Source: Gordius sp. MW1
Lineage: Eukaryota > Nematomorpha > Gordioida > Gordea > Gordiidae
NCBI GenBank assembly: GCA_964036665.1
Contig: OZ038531.1
Span: 6,510,168-6,574,167, forward strand
Length of the DNA: 64,000 nt
Direction: 5' to 3'
In this document: piece by piece, positions 47,991 through 58,979 of the stretch
How positions within the stretch are numbered: position 1 is the first letter of the stretch
Layout: every line of letters begins with the position of its first letter
Position numbers and translations under genes: made by a program
Notes under the pieces: model-generated
Seen by the model: only the letters and a program-made list of their open reading frames with translations
What the model was told of the DNA's origin: nothing
Database searches by the model: none

Positions 47991-48473
47991 TAATTAAAAG
48001 ACATGCTTTAATGTATTTTATTTATCATATCACGATTACTTATGCAGTTTGGTTATATAAAAGCCTTAACTTAGTTTATTATATAATCGTATACAAAATA
48101 GTAGCTTATGCATTTTAATACTTTTATAACTACATACATTTTATTCTAATTCAACACCAACATGTTAGATATTAGAGTTAGTGATTTATTTGTTAATATG
48201 TATTTATTTATAAAATAGTATTATACATTTTGATATAACTTATTTTGTTTTAATTAACAATTAGAGCATCTTTTTATTAAGTAGTTTAATTACATATTAT
48301 AATTTCACAATTTTATAAATTTTAGTTTTCGTGTCTACTTTGGGATGTTTATTACATAATGCACTTCGGACAATGTGCACCAGATTCAACTTTATCTTTA
48401 ATATCATCTGTATTTTTAAAAGATCATCGTTGATAATGGGAGAAGACTGTAAGGTTGAAATCGACAGCCTTAA

Positions 48474-48704
48474 ACGTCGCACAACGTTATATTGGATATA
48501 TACTTTAAGGAAAAGAAGTTTCAAGAATTTAACGATTATTTTATATCAGGACAATCTGATCACGATTTATTGCTTAACCAAATTAGGCACCCAAATGATT
48601 ATAATGTTTTAATATCTCGAGTTATTCAAGAAAATAAATTAGAGCAAGTTTTTAAATCAGCCAAATTCTCAAAGAAGGATTTACCTAAAAGGCTGTTAGA
48701 TCTA
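48474..48704 (+). CDS. Candidate coding exon, spliced to 48,747 by a 42-nt intron
   Basis: Open from 48,474 to a donor GTGAGA at 48,705. The translated part includes DIYFKEKKFQEFNDYFISGQ and KFSKKDLPKRLLDL, a lysine-rich, probably helical protein. Joining to 48,747 keeps frame (phase 0). The upstream limit is unresolved: no ATG or convincing acceptor in this frame, although GTAAGG...TTTAAG could remove 61 nt ending at 48,508. Not recognised; could be an active gene or a pseudogene. Confidence 0.45.
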
Positions 48705-48746
48705 GTGAGATATGCTAAAATTATTTAAAAACTATTTGTTTATTAG

Positions 48747-48851
48747 TTGGTGGATGACGAATTTGACTTTGAGAATAATTTTGTTATAATCTATCCTCAG
48801 AACTTATTGGCAATTCTTAACATTCTGCCATTATTAAGATTAGATCAAGAA
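48747..48851 (+). CDS. Candidate 105-bp coding exon
   Basis: Preceded by TTTGTTTATTAG and followed by GTAAGT, a consensus donor. It has exactly 35 codons with no stop, encoding LVDDEFDFENNFVIIYPQNL and LAILNILPLLRLDQE. The intron before it (48,705-48,746) is 42 nt, matching the 35- and 46-nt introns of the hAT-1 transposase. Protein family unknown. Downstream exons were not found. Confidence 0.55.
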
Positions 48852-48859
48852 GTAAGTTG

Positions 48860-49524
48860 CCTGTTTATTATAATATTTTATAAAGAATATAAAGATTAAC
48901 ATTAATTAAAATTATTTTTATCAACCTCTTAATTAGTGAGGCTCATAGGAATGATTTATAAGTAAATATATTTTATTTAAATAGTATTAAAAGTGCTTTT
49001 AACTGTGATTTAATTTATATAAGTTATAAACATCCTTTAATTATATACATATACAACATTCATTAAGAACAAATTAATTTTTTAAAGCTTTTATGTATAA
49101 TATAAACCCTTATAATTTATATTTATATTTATCATTAAAATTAGATTTCCTCATTTTAGATATAAATATAAATATCAATTAGAATTATATATATAAAATA
49201 CCAAAAAATAATTGATGAAGACAGGTATTTTATAAATTGTAAGCTTGATTGATTTGTTTGCTAGAGTAAACATATATGCTTTAAGACTGTCAAATCTTTT
49301 AAACTTTCTAAAATCTTTAAATTTATATTTATAAATTATTATTTAAATTACATATGATAAAGGAGTTATTATAAATTAACATTGTAATTAGTTTTTTTTA
49401 ATAAGGCTGTCTTTTTAAGTACAGGAGTTTGGCATTATTTATTATGATTGTGTTATTTTGATAGATATTTTTTTAATTTGATCTATATTTTTTATAATTC
49501 AGTCCAGCCTATTTAGTCTAAGCT
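48860..49524. other. AT-rich DNA without recognisable features
   Basis: No gene or element boundary supported. Confidence 0.4.
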
Positions 49525-49685
49525 CATGGGCATACCCAGGTATGGAATTAGAGAGGGGCAATAATTATTTAGAAGGGGGCAAAATTACAAGTTTTTGAAA
49601 TTTTGGACATAATTATATGAAGATTTATTGGATTTAGAGGGGGGGGGCAGTTCTCCCTCCCTGCCACCACCTGGCTGTGCCAATG
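49525..49685. mobile_element. GGCGTAGCC-type hAT MITE, diverged
   Basis: Ends CATGGGCATACCCAGG and, inverted, CATTGGCACAGCCAGG. Flanks TCTAAGCT and CCAAAGAT are only partly alike, consistent with an old insertion. Confidence 0.75.
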
Positions 49686-50164
49686 CCAAAGATTCTGAGC
49701 TAGTTAATTAGCGATAGATTGGCATTTACATATTTAAGATAATGTACAATTTTATCTATTCTAGCAAAATCACAATCAGCCAAGTATTTTTGTGTAATAC
49801 TATGAATTTATTTAAACAAATGGCTTTATATGTTTAAATGATTACTAAAATTTAATCATCAAAGTTTTAGTGCAAGCATATTTAAATGCTTTTTGTCAGA
49901 TGTTTAAGAGGTCTCTTATAAATGCATAGAACTCCACATGTTGTATGTTTTTAAACTAGGTTAGAATCTCTGACCATATAAGATATCTTAATTAACTAAT
50001 AATCTTCAAGTTTCACCGATTACCCACCCTTAGTTAGTATCGTAAGTTTGCACTTAATTGATTTGACATTATCCTAATAAGCCAAAATCTCATTATGAAT
50101 TTTAAAATTTTTGACTAAAAAGAAGTTATTTATCAGACATACAGAGGCTAGAATTGATAGATTT

Positions 50165-50490
50165 TTCTACTATAACCCGGCCCTATTTTATAATTAATCT
50201 GCCGTCCGCCCAAACCCTTCTATGTGCCGGCAATGCCCTGATTATTAGAACTGCCCGGCCCATAATGATGTGGTTCAAAATTTTTAGTCTGATTTTTTTT
50301 TGTGGATGATAGCTAGGATGAACAAACATAATACAATCCAATAAAAAGTGTCAAATTCTACACGAAAACAATCAAATACATTATTTTAAAAACATCATTA
50401 AGGGCCCGAATCTTGCTCGAACCCGCCCGAAAGTCAAAATTTGCCACAGTTGTCCGACGCAAATTTGGGCAGCGGGCCGGCCTTTTCTGG
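50165..50490. repeat. Decayed GC-rich-ended hAT MITE
   Basis: CCCGGCCC and GGGCAGCGGGCCGGCC tracts at the two sides of AT-rich DNA; no clean ends or TSD. Confidence 0.35.
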
Positions 50491-51407
50491 TTTCTAATGC
50501 CTTATATAGAATTTTTTATTGCTCATATTTTCTCTGTGGGGCACTTAGGACAGTTTGCAAGGATCAGAAGAGCGCAATAATCTAGCTTAATTTAATTACC
50601 CGACCACAAAAATTAATACATGGTTACATTACACTTAAATATTTGACTTATAACTATAAAAACATTACTTAAAGGTATTGCGAAACTAATTGATTTATCT
50701 CATGCAATTTTCACCAAGTTTCATCAAATTTTGACCGCAACTTATTTATCTCATGCGTTTTGAACAAGTTCCTTTTAAGCTTCAACTGGGTTCTAAATTA
50801 TAGACTTTTTGTAACCCTAAGGAATTATTATTACTTTACTTTTTATTTATTTGCTATTTCGAAGTAAATTAACTCTGGGGTGAGCTCATTTCTTCCAGCA
50901 AACGAGAATACACATAATAAATATTACATGTATGATGTATGTAGTGTAGAGTGCAGCGCGAGACCGAGAACATTTATTTTTATAGTTATTTATCGCGCAG
51001 ACATGGAGGGAATATGAACTAAATGGTAAAAATCACTTTGCCCACCCCCTCCCCTCGCCTCCTCCGTGTAATAAATCACGGGACGACGCGCTGTTTATGA
51101 TAGTTGATTATTGACTCAGGTGAAAAAGCTCTATATACCCCGCCCTTCCCCCCTTCCTTCAATCCTAGCATAGCCTAGCTCGAGCTAAACGCGACGATCG
51201 ATTATTTTAATGAACGCGCACGAGCCCTTTTCATAGTGGGTTATTTTGTAAATGGTAGGGCAGAGTAGTAGTTTATATAGTACTATAGTATTGGAAAATG
51301 GGCCCAGTTTTAGGGGCCATGAATTTAGAGAACGCGTATGCTTGCAGTGTAATTATTTTTACAGGTGAAAAATTGGACGGGAGTTAAGCTATTCCTATGC
51401 TACAGTC

Positions 51408-51570
51408 ATAAGCGTAGCCAAGGGGGGAGGGCAGGGAGGGGCGGCTGCTCCCCTCTAAATCCAAAAATTTGTTAATATTTATTAAAATTATGGCCAAAAT
51501 TTCAAAAAATTATCCATTTGTCCCTCCCTAAATCATGATTGCCCCCCTCTAATTCCAATGCTGGCTACTG
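51408..51570. mobile_element. GGCGTAGCC-type hAT MITE, diverged
   Basis: Left end CATAAGCGTAGCCAAG and right end GCTGGCTACTG; interior AAATCCAAAAATTTGTTAAT matches sister copies. Confidence 0.75.
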
Positions 51571-51731
51571 ATATATAAAAAGGGCTGACTTAAAATATTT
51601 GTTGTACGCCGTGATAGTAGCCCAAGATTTAGACTTGAGCTTTTATGAATTTGGATAAATTTTTCACTTGGCCATCTACTCCGCCTTCTAACCGTGTCTG
51701 CATGTTATTGAGATTTTAATTGAGTTCCAAA

Positions 51732-52028
51732 CAGGCGCGTAGCCAGGATTTTCTCAAGGGGAAGTTTTTTTAAACATTTTATTTGTAATTAAAAATAAAA
51801 ATTAAACAACCAAAAAGTCAGGCCCACCGGACCCACTCGGATAAAATTCGAAAAATTGAATGTATATATATTGTTTTGAGGCTTTTATAAGTGTCTCAAA
51901 ATCTTTTATCTAACTAAACTATAATATTTTAACCCATTTAATCTAATTTTTATTAATCCAAATTTTTTTCAAATTTTGGTCGAGGGGAAGGAAAAGTCCC
52001 GTTTTCCGCCCCCTTGGCTACGCGCCTG
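51732..52028. mobile_element. hAT MITE (CAGGCGCGTAGCC ends) with perfect TSD
   Basis: Ends CAGGCGCGTAGCCAGG and, inverted, CAGGCGCGTAGCCAAGG; TSD GTTCCAAA at 51,724-51,731 and 52,029-52,036. Different subfamily from the CATGGGCGTAGCC copies. Confidence 0.93.
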
Positions 52029-52804
52029 GTTCCAAACCTTACTGGCAATAGTTAATTAGAAAGAAGTGTAAGTTAGGGCCCCTCCCTATAGCAATAACAT
52101 GTTGATCCAACTAGTGGATAGGTCAGATTGGTTTTAATTTATCTGCCCGAACCATGCCCTGTTCAATTCCATAACTAAAAAGCCACGTTTTAGCTTGTTT
52201 GCCCCCCAGTTTCACTTATTAATTTAAACCGAATCACTTATAAATAACGTGTATTTAATGCGATATTTTTGATTTTAACCATATTTTGGGGAATAGGCGA
52301 TCAACATTCCCAGGGGAATCTCAATAGAATTGTTTGTATGCGGTGAGAGGTTCAGATATAAGCATGATATTAGTCATGTCCAAAATGAATTTTATTATTT
52401 TAACTGGGGGCTATTAAAAAAGGCAACGCCTTTTTCGTCTTGCCTTTTGCTTTTCAATATGTAAGTTGCTAAGGTATTAAAATAAATTTTAGATTAATGA
52501 AGATATATTGTTTTATCGTTTTGTAAGTTAATTAGCATTAGTTATTTCGTGAGAATAATAAAAAATTTAAAGTATTGCCGATGTATACTTCATATATATC
52601 GACCAGAAGGTAGTAATGGTTAATATATTAGGTTTGGTTATTCCTCCATATATATATATAATTTGATTTATTGTTTTAGAAGTGTGAAGCACTTAAAAAT
52701 AAAAAAAATTGATATATTACTCTAAAGTTATCGCTGGAAATGACCAAACCATAAACAACGACCAAAATCTTTAGATAGTCAACCTATATATTTAGACCTT
52801 TAAA

Positions 52805-52984
52805 CGAAGGCATAGCCAGGGGGAGGCAGGGAGGGGCGGTTGCCCCCCCCCCCCCCCCCCCATCTCAATTCAAAAAATCTGTAAAACTTAATACAATTAT
52901 GGCTAAACTTTTTAGGAATGATCATTTTGCCCCTCCTTAATTTATTATTGCCACCCTCTAATTTAAATCGCGGCTACGCCCATG
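52805..52984. mobile_element. GGCGTAGCC-type hAT MITE with perfect TSD
   Basis: Ends CGAAGGCATAGCCAGG and, inverted, CATGGGCGTAGCCGCG; TSD CCTTTAAA at 52,797-52,804 and 52,985-52,992. Long C run inside. Confidence 0.9.
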
Positions 52985-53624
52985 CCTTTAAAGATTAAAA
53001 CATTCGGCATTTGTAAGTATATTATTTGTGCGTCAACCGTTTGTATGTCCAAACCAAAACGACAAAATACTAAACAGCTATCATAGTTATATATACCATT
53101 TTATTCTGGATTATTTTAAATTTCTGAAGAATCGAATCTCGTCTAAAGCCACTCTTTTATATCGGTTTTTGCAATATGTGCTAAATGTTTTTCGGATCTT
53201 GGTTGAAAGAGTAGTGGCACTAAGTCGCCATAATTGCTTAATTGACCGCGAAGCTCAGAGAGAAGGTTATGATTGAAGCCTCCTATCTCGCCTGCCTTGG
53301 ACAAGATTTAGCTAATATTGACTTTCCCCTTTATCAAATTTCTATTTATATATATATAGGTCTTGTCAGGAATTGCTAAAAAATTGTTATTTTTTCGCTA
53401 AATATACGATAAAAAATGACCAGTAGTTTCTATGGTACGCTGTTTTTGAGCTTCTTTATCTTTTAACTTATTACACTTATCTCACTCGACTCTTGACAAC
53501 CACAGCTTAATTGCTAACGTTTCTATGCTAAGTGGGCGATGACTCGATATAAAGCCAAAGAATTGTCAAAAAATTAACAATTTTTATTAACTTTTATCGA
53601 CATTTTAAGATTGTAGAAATCACC

Positions 53625-53792
53625 TATGGGCGTAGCCAGCATTGGAATTAGAGGGCGGCAATAGTAATTTAGGGAGGGGCAAACAGATCATTTTTTGAAA
53701 CTTTAGCCATAATTTTAATAAATTTCAACAAATTTTTTGGATTTAGAGGGAGGCAGCCGCCCCTTCCTGCCCCACTTCCGGCTACGCCCATG
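53625..53792. mobile_element. GGCGTAGCC-type hAT MITE with perfect TSD
   Basis: Ends TATGGGCGTAGCCAGC and, inverted, CATGGGCGTAGCCGGA; TSD AAATCACC at 53,617-53,624 and 53,793-53,800. 168 bp. Confidence 0.93.
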
Positions 53793-53999
53793 AAATCACC
53801 TGTTGATAGGCATGCAGTTTGGCTTACACTGATTGATTTTTTGTTTTAGTTGATTTTGAAATATTATCAATATCGCTTATCAGTGTCTAACATAGTCATT
53901 TTATTTATACTCCCGGGGTGATGGTTGATAGCGAATTATCTCAAAATAAAGTTGTTTAAAATGTAATCGCCAATGCATAAATTTGTTTTTATATAGCAA

Positions 54000-54156
54000 C
54001 ATAGGCTTAGCAGGGAGGGGCGGCTGCTCCCAGCTAAATCCATATTTCTTCAAAATTTTATATAATTATGGCTAAAAATATTAAAAATTATCATTTTGCC
54101 CCTCACTAAATCATTATTGCCCCCCCCCCCCTTGAAATCCAATCGCTACTACCATG
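54000..54156. mobile_element. GGCGTAGCC-type hAT MITE, diverged
   Basis: Ends CATAGGCTTAGCAGGG and, inverted, CATGGTAGTAGCGATT. Flanks TATAGCAA and CATGGCAA match at six of eight positions. Confidence 0.75.
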
Positions 54157-54705
54157 CATGGCAATAAATACATTTTTATTTTAATATTATTATACTCAGC
54201 CTTTATCAACGTTTTACTAATTAGACTAGTTGTATTTGGATATAAATGATTAAATCAGTTTACTAAACTAAGATTAAATATTCAAATATAGTTGATTGTT
54301 TAGTTTCGCTAATATCGCCGTTTGGTGTTATTACGATAAAAATAAACTCGAAAACGTGAAATTCTTTTGCACGATTCTTAGCTAAAAGAGTTAACTTTAA
54401 ATCTACTCCGAGCTCCTCTTTTCTGCCGTTCCCTTTGACTACGCCCATGCATGACCACATTAAACTATTTTTATATCATATTAAAAGTCAGATGGCGACT
54501 CCCTGATCATGTCACTTCTCATTTAAACATGGGACATTTAGTTTCGTAAATTAATAAAAAAAAATTTAAAAAAATTTCTAATAGCTGTTTGTCACACTAA
54601 CGTGGTCAGCTTCTTTAGATATTTGGATGAGGGGTGATGCTCGGCTATTCAGGCCTGACAGCCGTGTTGACGTTATGATATACTTTAGATCTTTTTTGAA
54701 AGAAA

Positions 54706-54775
54706 GTGCTGAAAGCGGGGCTTGAACCCGCGAGCTCATGTTAAAAGATAAAGCAAATAGTTTGATTCGTATTTA
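54706..54775 (-). repeat. tRNA-like 3' half (perfect T-arm)
   Basis: The minus strand carries GCGGGTTCAAGCCCCGC (54,715-54,731), a 5-bp T-stem with a canonical loop and B-box, then TTTCAGCA like an acceptor 3' strand. No matching 5' acceptor or D-arm is found upstream, so this is a tRNA fragment or SINE piece and not a tRNA gene. Confidence 0.4.
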
Positions 54776-55388
54776 TAATAGTAGTTTAATAGAAAAATAC
54801 GCCACAAAAAATATTCGAGTTTTGTACTAAATTCCATTCCTTATGTGTAAATTTTAACGAATTAAGTCTCCATGCCTATGCCAGGGTGGAATGAGATTAC
54901 AATAAAAATGCTAATAACTTGCATTTTAGTAAGTGCTACGTTCTATACGGGTGTTTGCTGCGTTTTTTAATTAAGATATTTTGCAATTCTGGGTTATTGT
55001 AAAAAAAATACATCTACAATATTGGCAAGTTTACATTAATAGGCTATTTTTTCGCGAACATATAACTTATTGATTTTTTAATGAATTTTGCATGTACGCC
55101 ACCTCCCGTTTAAATCTTGATTATTAAATTGATATAATATCTATTTTTCAAATCACATAGATTGAGGTTTGGAGCATTTTAAATGCAATCGTCAAAAAGC
55201 ACATACGAAATTTGCAAGCCTGTACCGACGTTCACCTACTGCAATACGTTTTGGTTAAATTAAAACGCGCCCGAGGCATTTTAGCTGGTAGGTTCCTTTA
55301 TATTATGAAGTATTAATTTAGTTTTACCGCATATAAGTCATTTTTGGGAAATAGTGTTTACTGGGTTAAATTTCATTGGAGACCTACC

Positions 55389-55540
55389 CATGGGCTAGCC
55401 AGGATAGCCAGGATGGGGGGGGGAGCAAAATGATAATTTTTAATTATTTTAGTCATAATTATAATAAATTTTGAAGAATTTTTGGATTTGGGGGGGGGGG
55501 ACAGTCATAGGTGTCCTGCCACCCCCTGGCTACGCCTATG
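55389..55540. mobile_element. GGCGTAGCC-type hAT MITE
   Basis: Ends CATGGGCTAGCCAGG and, inverted, CATAGGCGTAGCCAGG. Flanks GACCTACC and GATCTATC differ only by two C/T changes, a slightly aged TSD. Confidence 0.85.
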
Positions 55541-55850
55541 GATCTATCGTTTAGGGATTCTATTAGGGACACAATGTCGATTTGTATGTTGAAAATGCTC
55601 TTTTTTTTTCAAGGACCTCGAGTTAATTTATTCAATCGCTCCGTAAATACATAGTTGTGCACGCTTGAGATAGATTAATTTTTTTGTGCCAATTTTCGCT
55701 TGCAAAAACGACGTTTTCCATTAACTCTCCCTGCCCCTCGATGCCTGTTTGATTTAGGAGCCTAGTATATTATTAACTTGTGATGTGTAACTTATTTACG
55801 GTAGTGACCAGCAAATAGCATCTATTAATGGACCTACTGTCCTTTCAAAC

Positions 55851-56094
55851 GGGAACCGGTCAAAGTCGCCGAAAAAAAGCAGCAGAATTGGTCAGAACTG
55901 GTCAGATCAAGATTGGTCAGGAGGGTTAGGGTTTTAGGTCAGCGTTTTAGGTTCGGGTTAGGGTTAGGGTTAGATGCACATCAAATTCCTCCCCCATTTG
56001 AGATTTAATTCTAATATATTGATTATCTAAAATCTTGATCTGACCAGTTCTGACCAATTCTGCTGCTTTTTTTCTGCGACTTTGACCCCGATTC
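55851..56094. mobile_element. MULE-type MITE with telomere-like core
   Basis: Inverted arms of about 60 bp contain GGTCAAAGTCGC, GCAGCAGAATTGGTCAGAAC and CTGGTCAGATCAAGATT, flanked by the 9-bp TSD CTTTCAAAC (55,842-55,850 and 56,095-56,103). The core has GGGTTAGGGTTAGGGTTAG and about 85 bp that closely match the core of 16,486-16,737, while the arms differ. Confidence 0.88.
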
Positions 56095-56103
56095 CTTTCA
56101 AAC

Positions 56104-58076
56104 CTATAGTGATGTTTTGATTTTGAGATATCGGAATTAATTAATTGATTGAGTTTTAACAAATATAAGGATTAGGTTGTAGTCGCCCTAAATTAAAAAC
56201 CAAGTTTTGTCACTTTTTTATTTGTAAAAAATTGAAACTTTTATGGGCGCAGGCATAATTTGGAATAGGGCGAAGCTAAAAACTTTTTTATGTTTTGTAT
56301 TTATTTTTTAGTTGATTTAAAGGGCGGGAGCTTTGCCCCACTTTGCCTGGAAATATGCGCATTAAATTAGCACTACCTTATTTCTAAGAAGCATTTAAGG
56401 GTTTTACCATGTTATTCTTATTTAATGACTGTATGTTTATTCGGATTTTTTGATCGAAATTCGGCTCATTGATCAGCTATAGCGTGACGGTGAAAGAATT
56501 TAAGCTCTATTTCGGGTACCTCCAACTGCAACCCGATTTAAAATGGGTATATTTCTTTGTATGCCTAACTGTTGCGAATTTATCTCTTTAAAAAAATATT
56601 CTCTATATTTTATTAACTTTCATGAAAAATGCAATTTATAAAAATATTAATATGTTTATTTATTGAAAAAATACCCTTAATATTTGCAATAGGATTGCCA
56701 TGCCAGAGATCTCGTCGACATTTTGCGCGTTTCACCGCAACGGAGTTGTCCAGAAAGCTTTTTCACCTTCTCCGGCAAAGCTAGATCGGTATTGAATTAA
56801 AAATTAGTCGTTATAATTGTTTTGTTATTGTTACTGTGTCTCATCACTGGTTTCTTTAGCGTTAAGAAGGCACTTTGTGATAATTTATAATCTAATCGCC
56901 AATTTTGCCCATTACATTGATGGTTATGCTTTGTTCAATAGATAAATTCAATCAACTCACCTTTGGCCAATAATTATATATAACCAAACATTTTTGATTA
57001 CTTTGCACAAACGATTGGAGGCGTATAATTGCGACATGGAGCATCAATTAAAATGGTTTTACCTTAAATTTCAACTAAGATTTAAGGGTTTAATTAAGTA
57101 TGAGCTACTAAAGTTAAGTTTTGTTTATCCGACCTATGATATGATACCGAACAAAGTTTTTTGGTCTGTTTTTCTTAGTCGACTTTTTGGCTTAGTCGAA
57201 ATTTGAAAAAGAGACCAGTGGATTTTGGTTCTTATATATTAAGTCGCCGTTAGCCTTAGTTGAACCAAAGGTCGACTAAAAACTCACGTCTTTCTGCAAC
57301 ACTACTAAAAAAATTTTCGGTGTCGCGTATTCATTATTAATAACTAAATAGACGGTACACTGTTAATTTCAACTTTTTACAAAATTGACTCATATTTTGA
57401 TCTAGTGTTAGATGATATCTTTGTCACCCTTCGCTAAATGGCCTAACCAAAATGGTTTCACGTTTCTTACTTGGATACAAATGGACATCAATAAATCGCA
57501 CGTGGATAAAGATAAACCCTACCTTTTCAAGTACGTCAAAATCTCTAGATTAATCTAAAAATAACTCAAATAAAAATTCTTGAAGAGGTCTTAAATTTGA
57601 CATTATTTTTGTGTGAAAATTTTTATCTTTCTCTCGTTACGTGTGACGTTAGCTTTCTTACTAACAAATCATGCGGTTACACCGCCTATTTTATCTGATC
57701 CACCCTCATACTGACTTGTATGAAGGCCAGTGGCAAAGGATTTCAGTACTGCATTAAATACGAATTTTACAATTCCAAGGTATGATCATACACATTGATG
57801 TACGTTGTGGTTTCTCGTCTTGCTGTTTTGTGTCCGAATCAGTGTTCTTCGCCTTTTTTAAAAGCCCGATAGCCGTCGTGCCTATTTTAATGTCATAAAG
57901 TTCTTAATTGATTTTGTTTAGTTCAATATTGGTATTGAATTGGAGCTTGAGATGTAATTGCATGATTTGTAAAATTTTAAGTGGATCGAAACATTTTACG
58001 TTACTTATCTAACAATTTATATTTCTTTTCGGCCAGGGCGATTTTAGTTTAAAGTGCAAATTTTAGATGGATGGGG
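56104..58076. other. AT-rich DNA without supported genes
   Basis: A stretch near 57,170-57,300 (CTTAGTCGAAATTTGAAAAA) is similar to 24,030-24,080 and ends with GCAACACTACTA, perhaps another hAT-type end. Nothing else recognised. Confidence 0.4.
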
Positions 58077-58199
58077 GCCAAACCTAAAAGACCGTAGATG
58101 TTTCTAAGAAAGTTCCTATATCTCGACACCCCTAATTTACGATCTTTCATTGTTTCTCACTCGCATACTTAACCTCTGCTACTCGTTTGTGTAAAATTT
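58077..58199 (+). repeat. 123-bp terminal direct repeat, outer left
   Basis: Begins GCCAAACCTAAAAGACCGTA and ends GTTTGTGTAAAATTT. It is identical in length to, and as far as read identical with, 60,820-60,942 and the inverted copies 61,114-61,236 and 63,857-63,979. Confidence 0.95.
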
Positions 58200-58256
58200 T
58201 TAGTGTATTTTACAAGCGATCCCCTTTTACCCCTGTTCTCCAAAACCCCCTTTTGT

Positions 58257-58979
58257 ATGACTAAAGGTAAATCCACAAGAAATACCTCCGCTATTTCCAA
58301 CACTATTCCCCTTAATAAAATCTTCCCCAAACCAACCCCACCCGCGCAGATGGCTTCACCCGGTAAAGAATCTTCTTCGGCTACCGCAGGCAGTGACGCC
58401 AATAGATCGGAGGTTACGATGGCTTTAATCCTCGATAGGCTAGCTGAGCTTGACGCGAAGATTGAAAGAAATACCCTGGGTCGGAGTGAGGAAACAATCG
58501 GCAGTGATATTAGACCGACGTGGGCGCCGTCTCAACCATCAGAGTCAGTGACAATGACTCGAGCCGAGCTAGACCTGTTACTGGCCCGTGAAAGATGCAA
58601 AATTACTCCGTTGCCTGGGTCAAATACAGAAGTGCTGAAGCTCCGGCTGAAAGGGCTCAAAGAAGCGGTCGAAACAAACTACACTATGCCTGCCTACCAA
58701 AAGCACGAAGCTGAATTCCTGCTAAGCCTTGGAGAAACCATTGAGGATTACGATAAAACAATTGATAAATTTTCTGACCGAGTCAGGACCATTGCCATGG
58801 CCTCCTATTATGGTTGGCAAGCTGTAACTGGAAAATCCAAGGATTGGGCCGAGAAAATGGGCATGGGCCAATATACAGAACCTGTTCAGCTTTTTCGGGC
58901 GCCTCCTAAAGAACCTAGTTTCAGGAAGAAAGGCCCTCGCACAAAAGGGCCGCCTCCGCCTCGGGCGGAGAGAACGTGA
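58257..58979 (+). CDS. Gag-like protein of the compact retroelement (copy 1)
   Basis: 240 residues from the first ATG (58,257), 57 bases after the left repeat; the frame is open to 58,203 but without another ATG. The N-terminal third is Ser/Thr/Pro-rich. It is followed by helical, probably coiled-coil segments (ALILDRLAELDAKIERN), a central helical domain with YQKHEAEFLLSLGETIEDYD, and a basic Pro-rich tail (RKKGPRTKGPPPPRAERT) that could bind RNA. No zinc knuckle. Position before the polymerase and composition suggest a capsid or nucleic-acid chaperone role; sequence family is not recognised. The last 152 bases overlap the RT frame. An identical copy is on the minus strand at 63,077-63,799. 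Confidence 0.75.
   Translation: MTKGKSTRNTSAISNTIPLNKIFPKPTPPAQMASPGKESSSATAGSDANRSEVTMALILDRLAELDAKIERNTLGRSEETIGSDIRPTWAPSQPSESVTMTRAELDLLLARERCKITPLPGSNTEVLKLRLKGLKEAVETNYTMPAYQKHEAEFLLSLGETIEDYDKTIDKFSDRVRTIAMASYYGWQAVTGKSKDWAEKMGMGQYTEPVQLFRAPPKEPSFRKKGPRTKGPPPPRAERT

Noticed and set aside
55930..55975. Interstitial telomere or chromosome-end remnant
   Set aside because: The TTAGGG units lie inside a small MITE with inverted arms and a 9-bp TSD, so no telomere event is needed.
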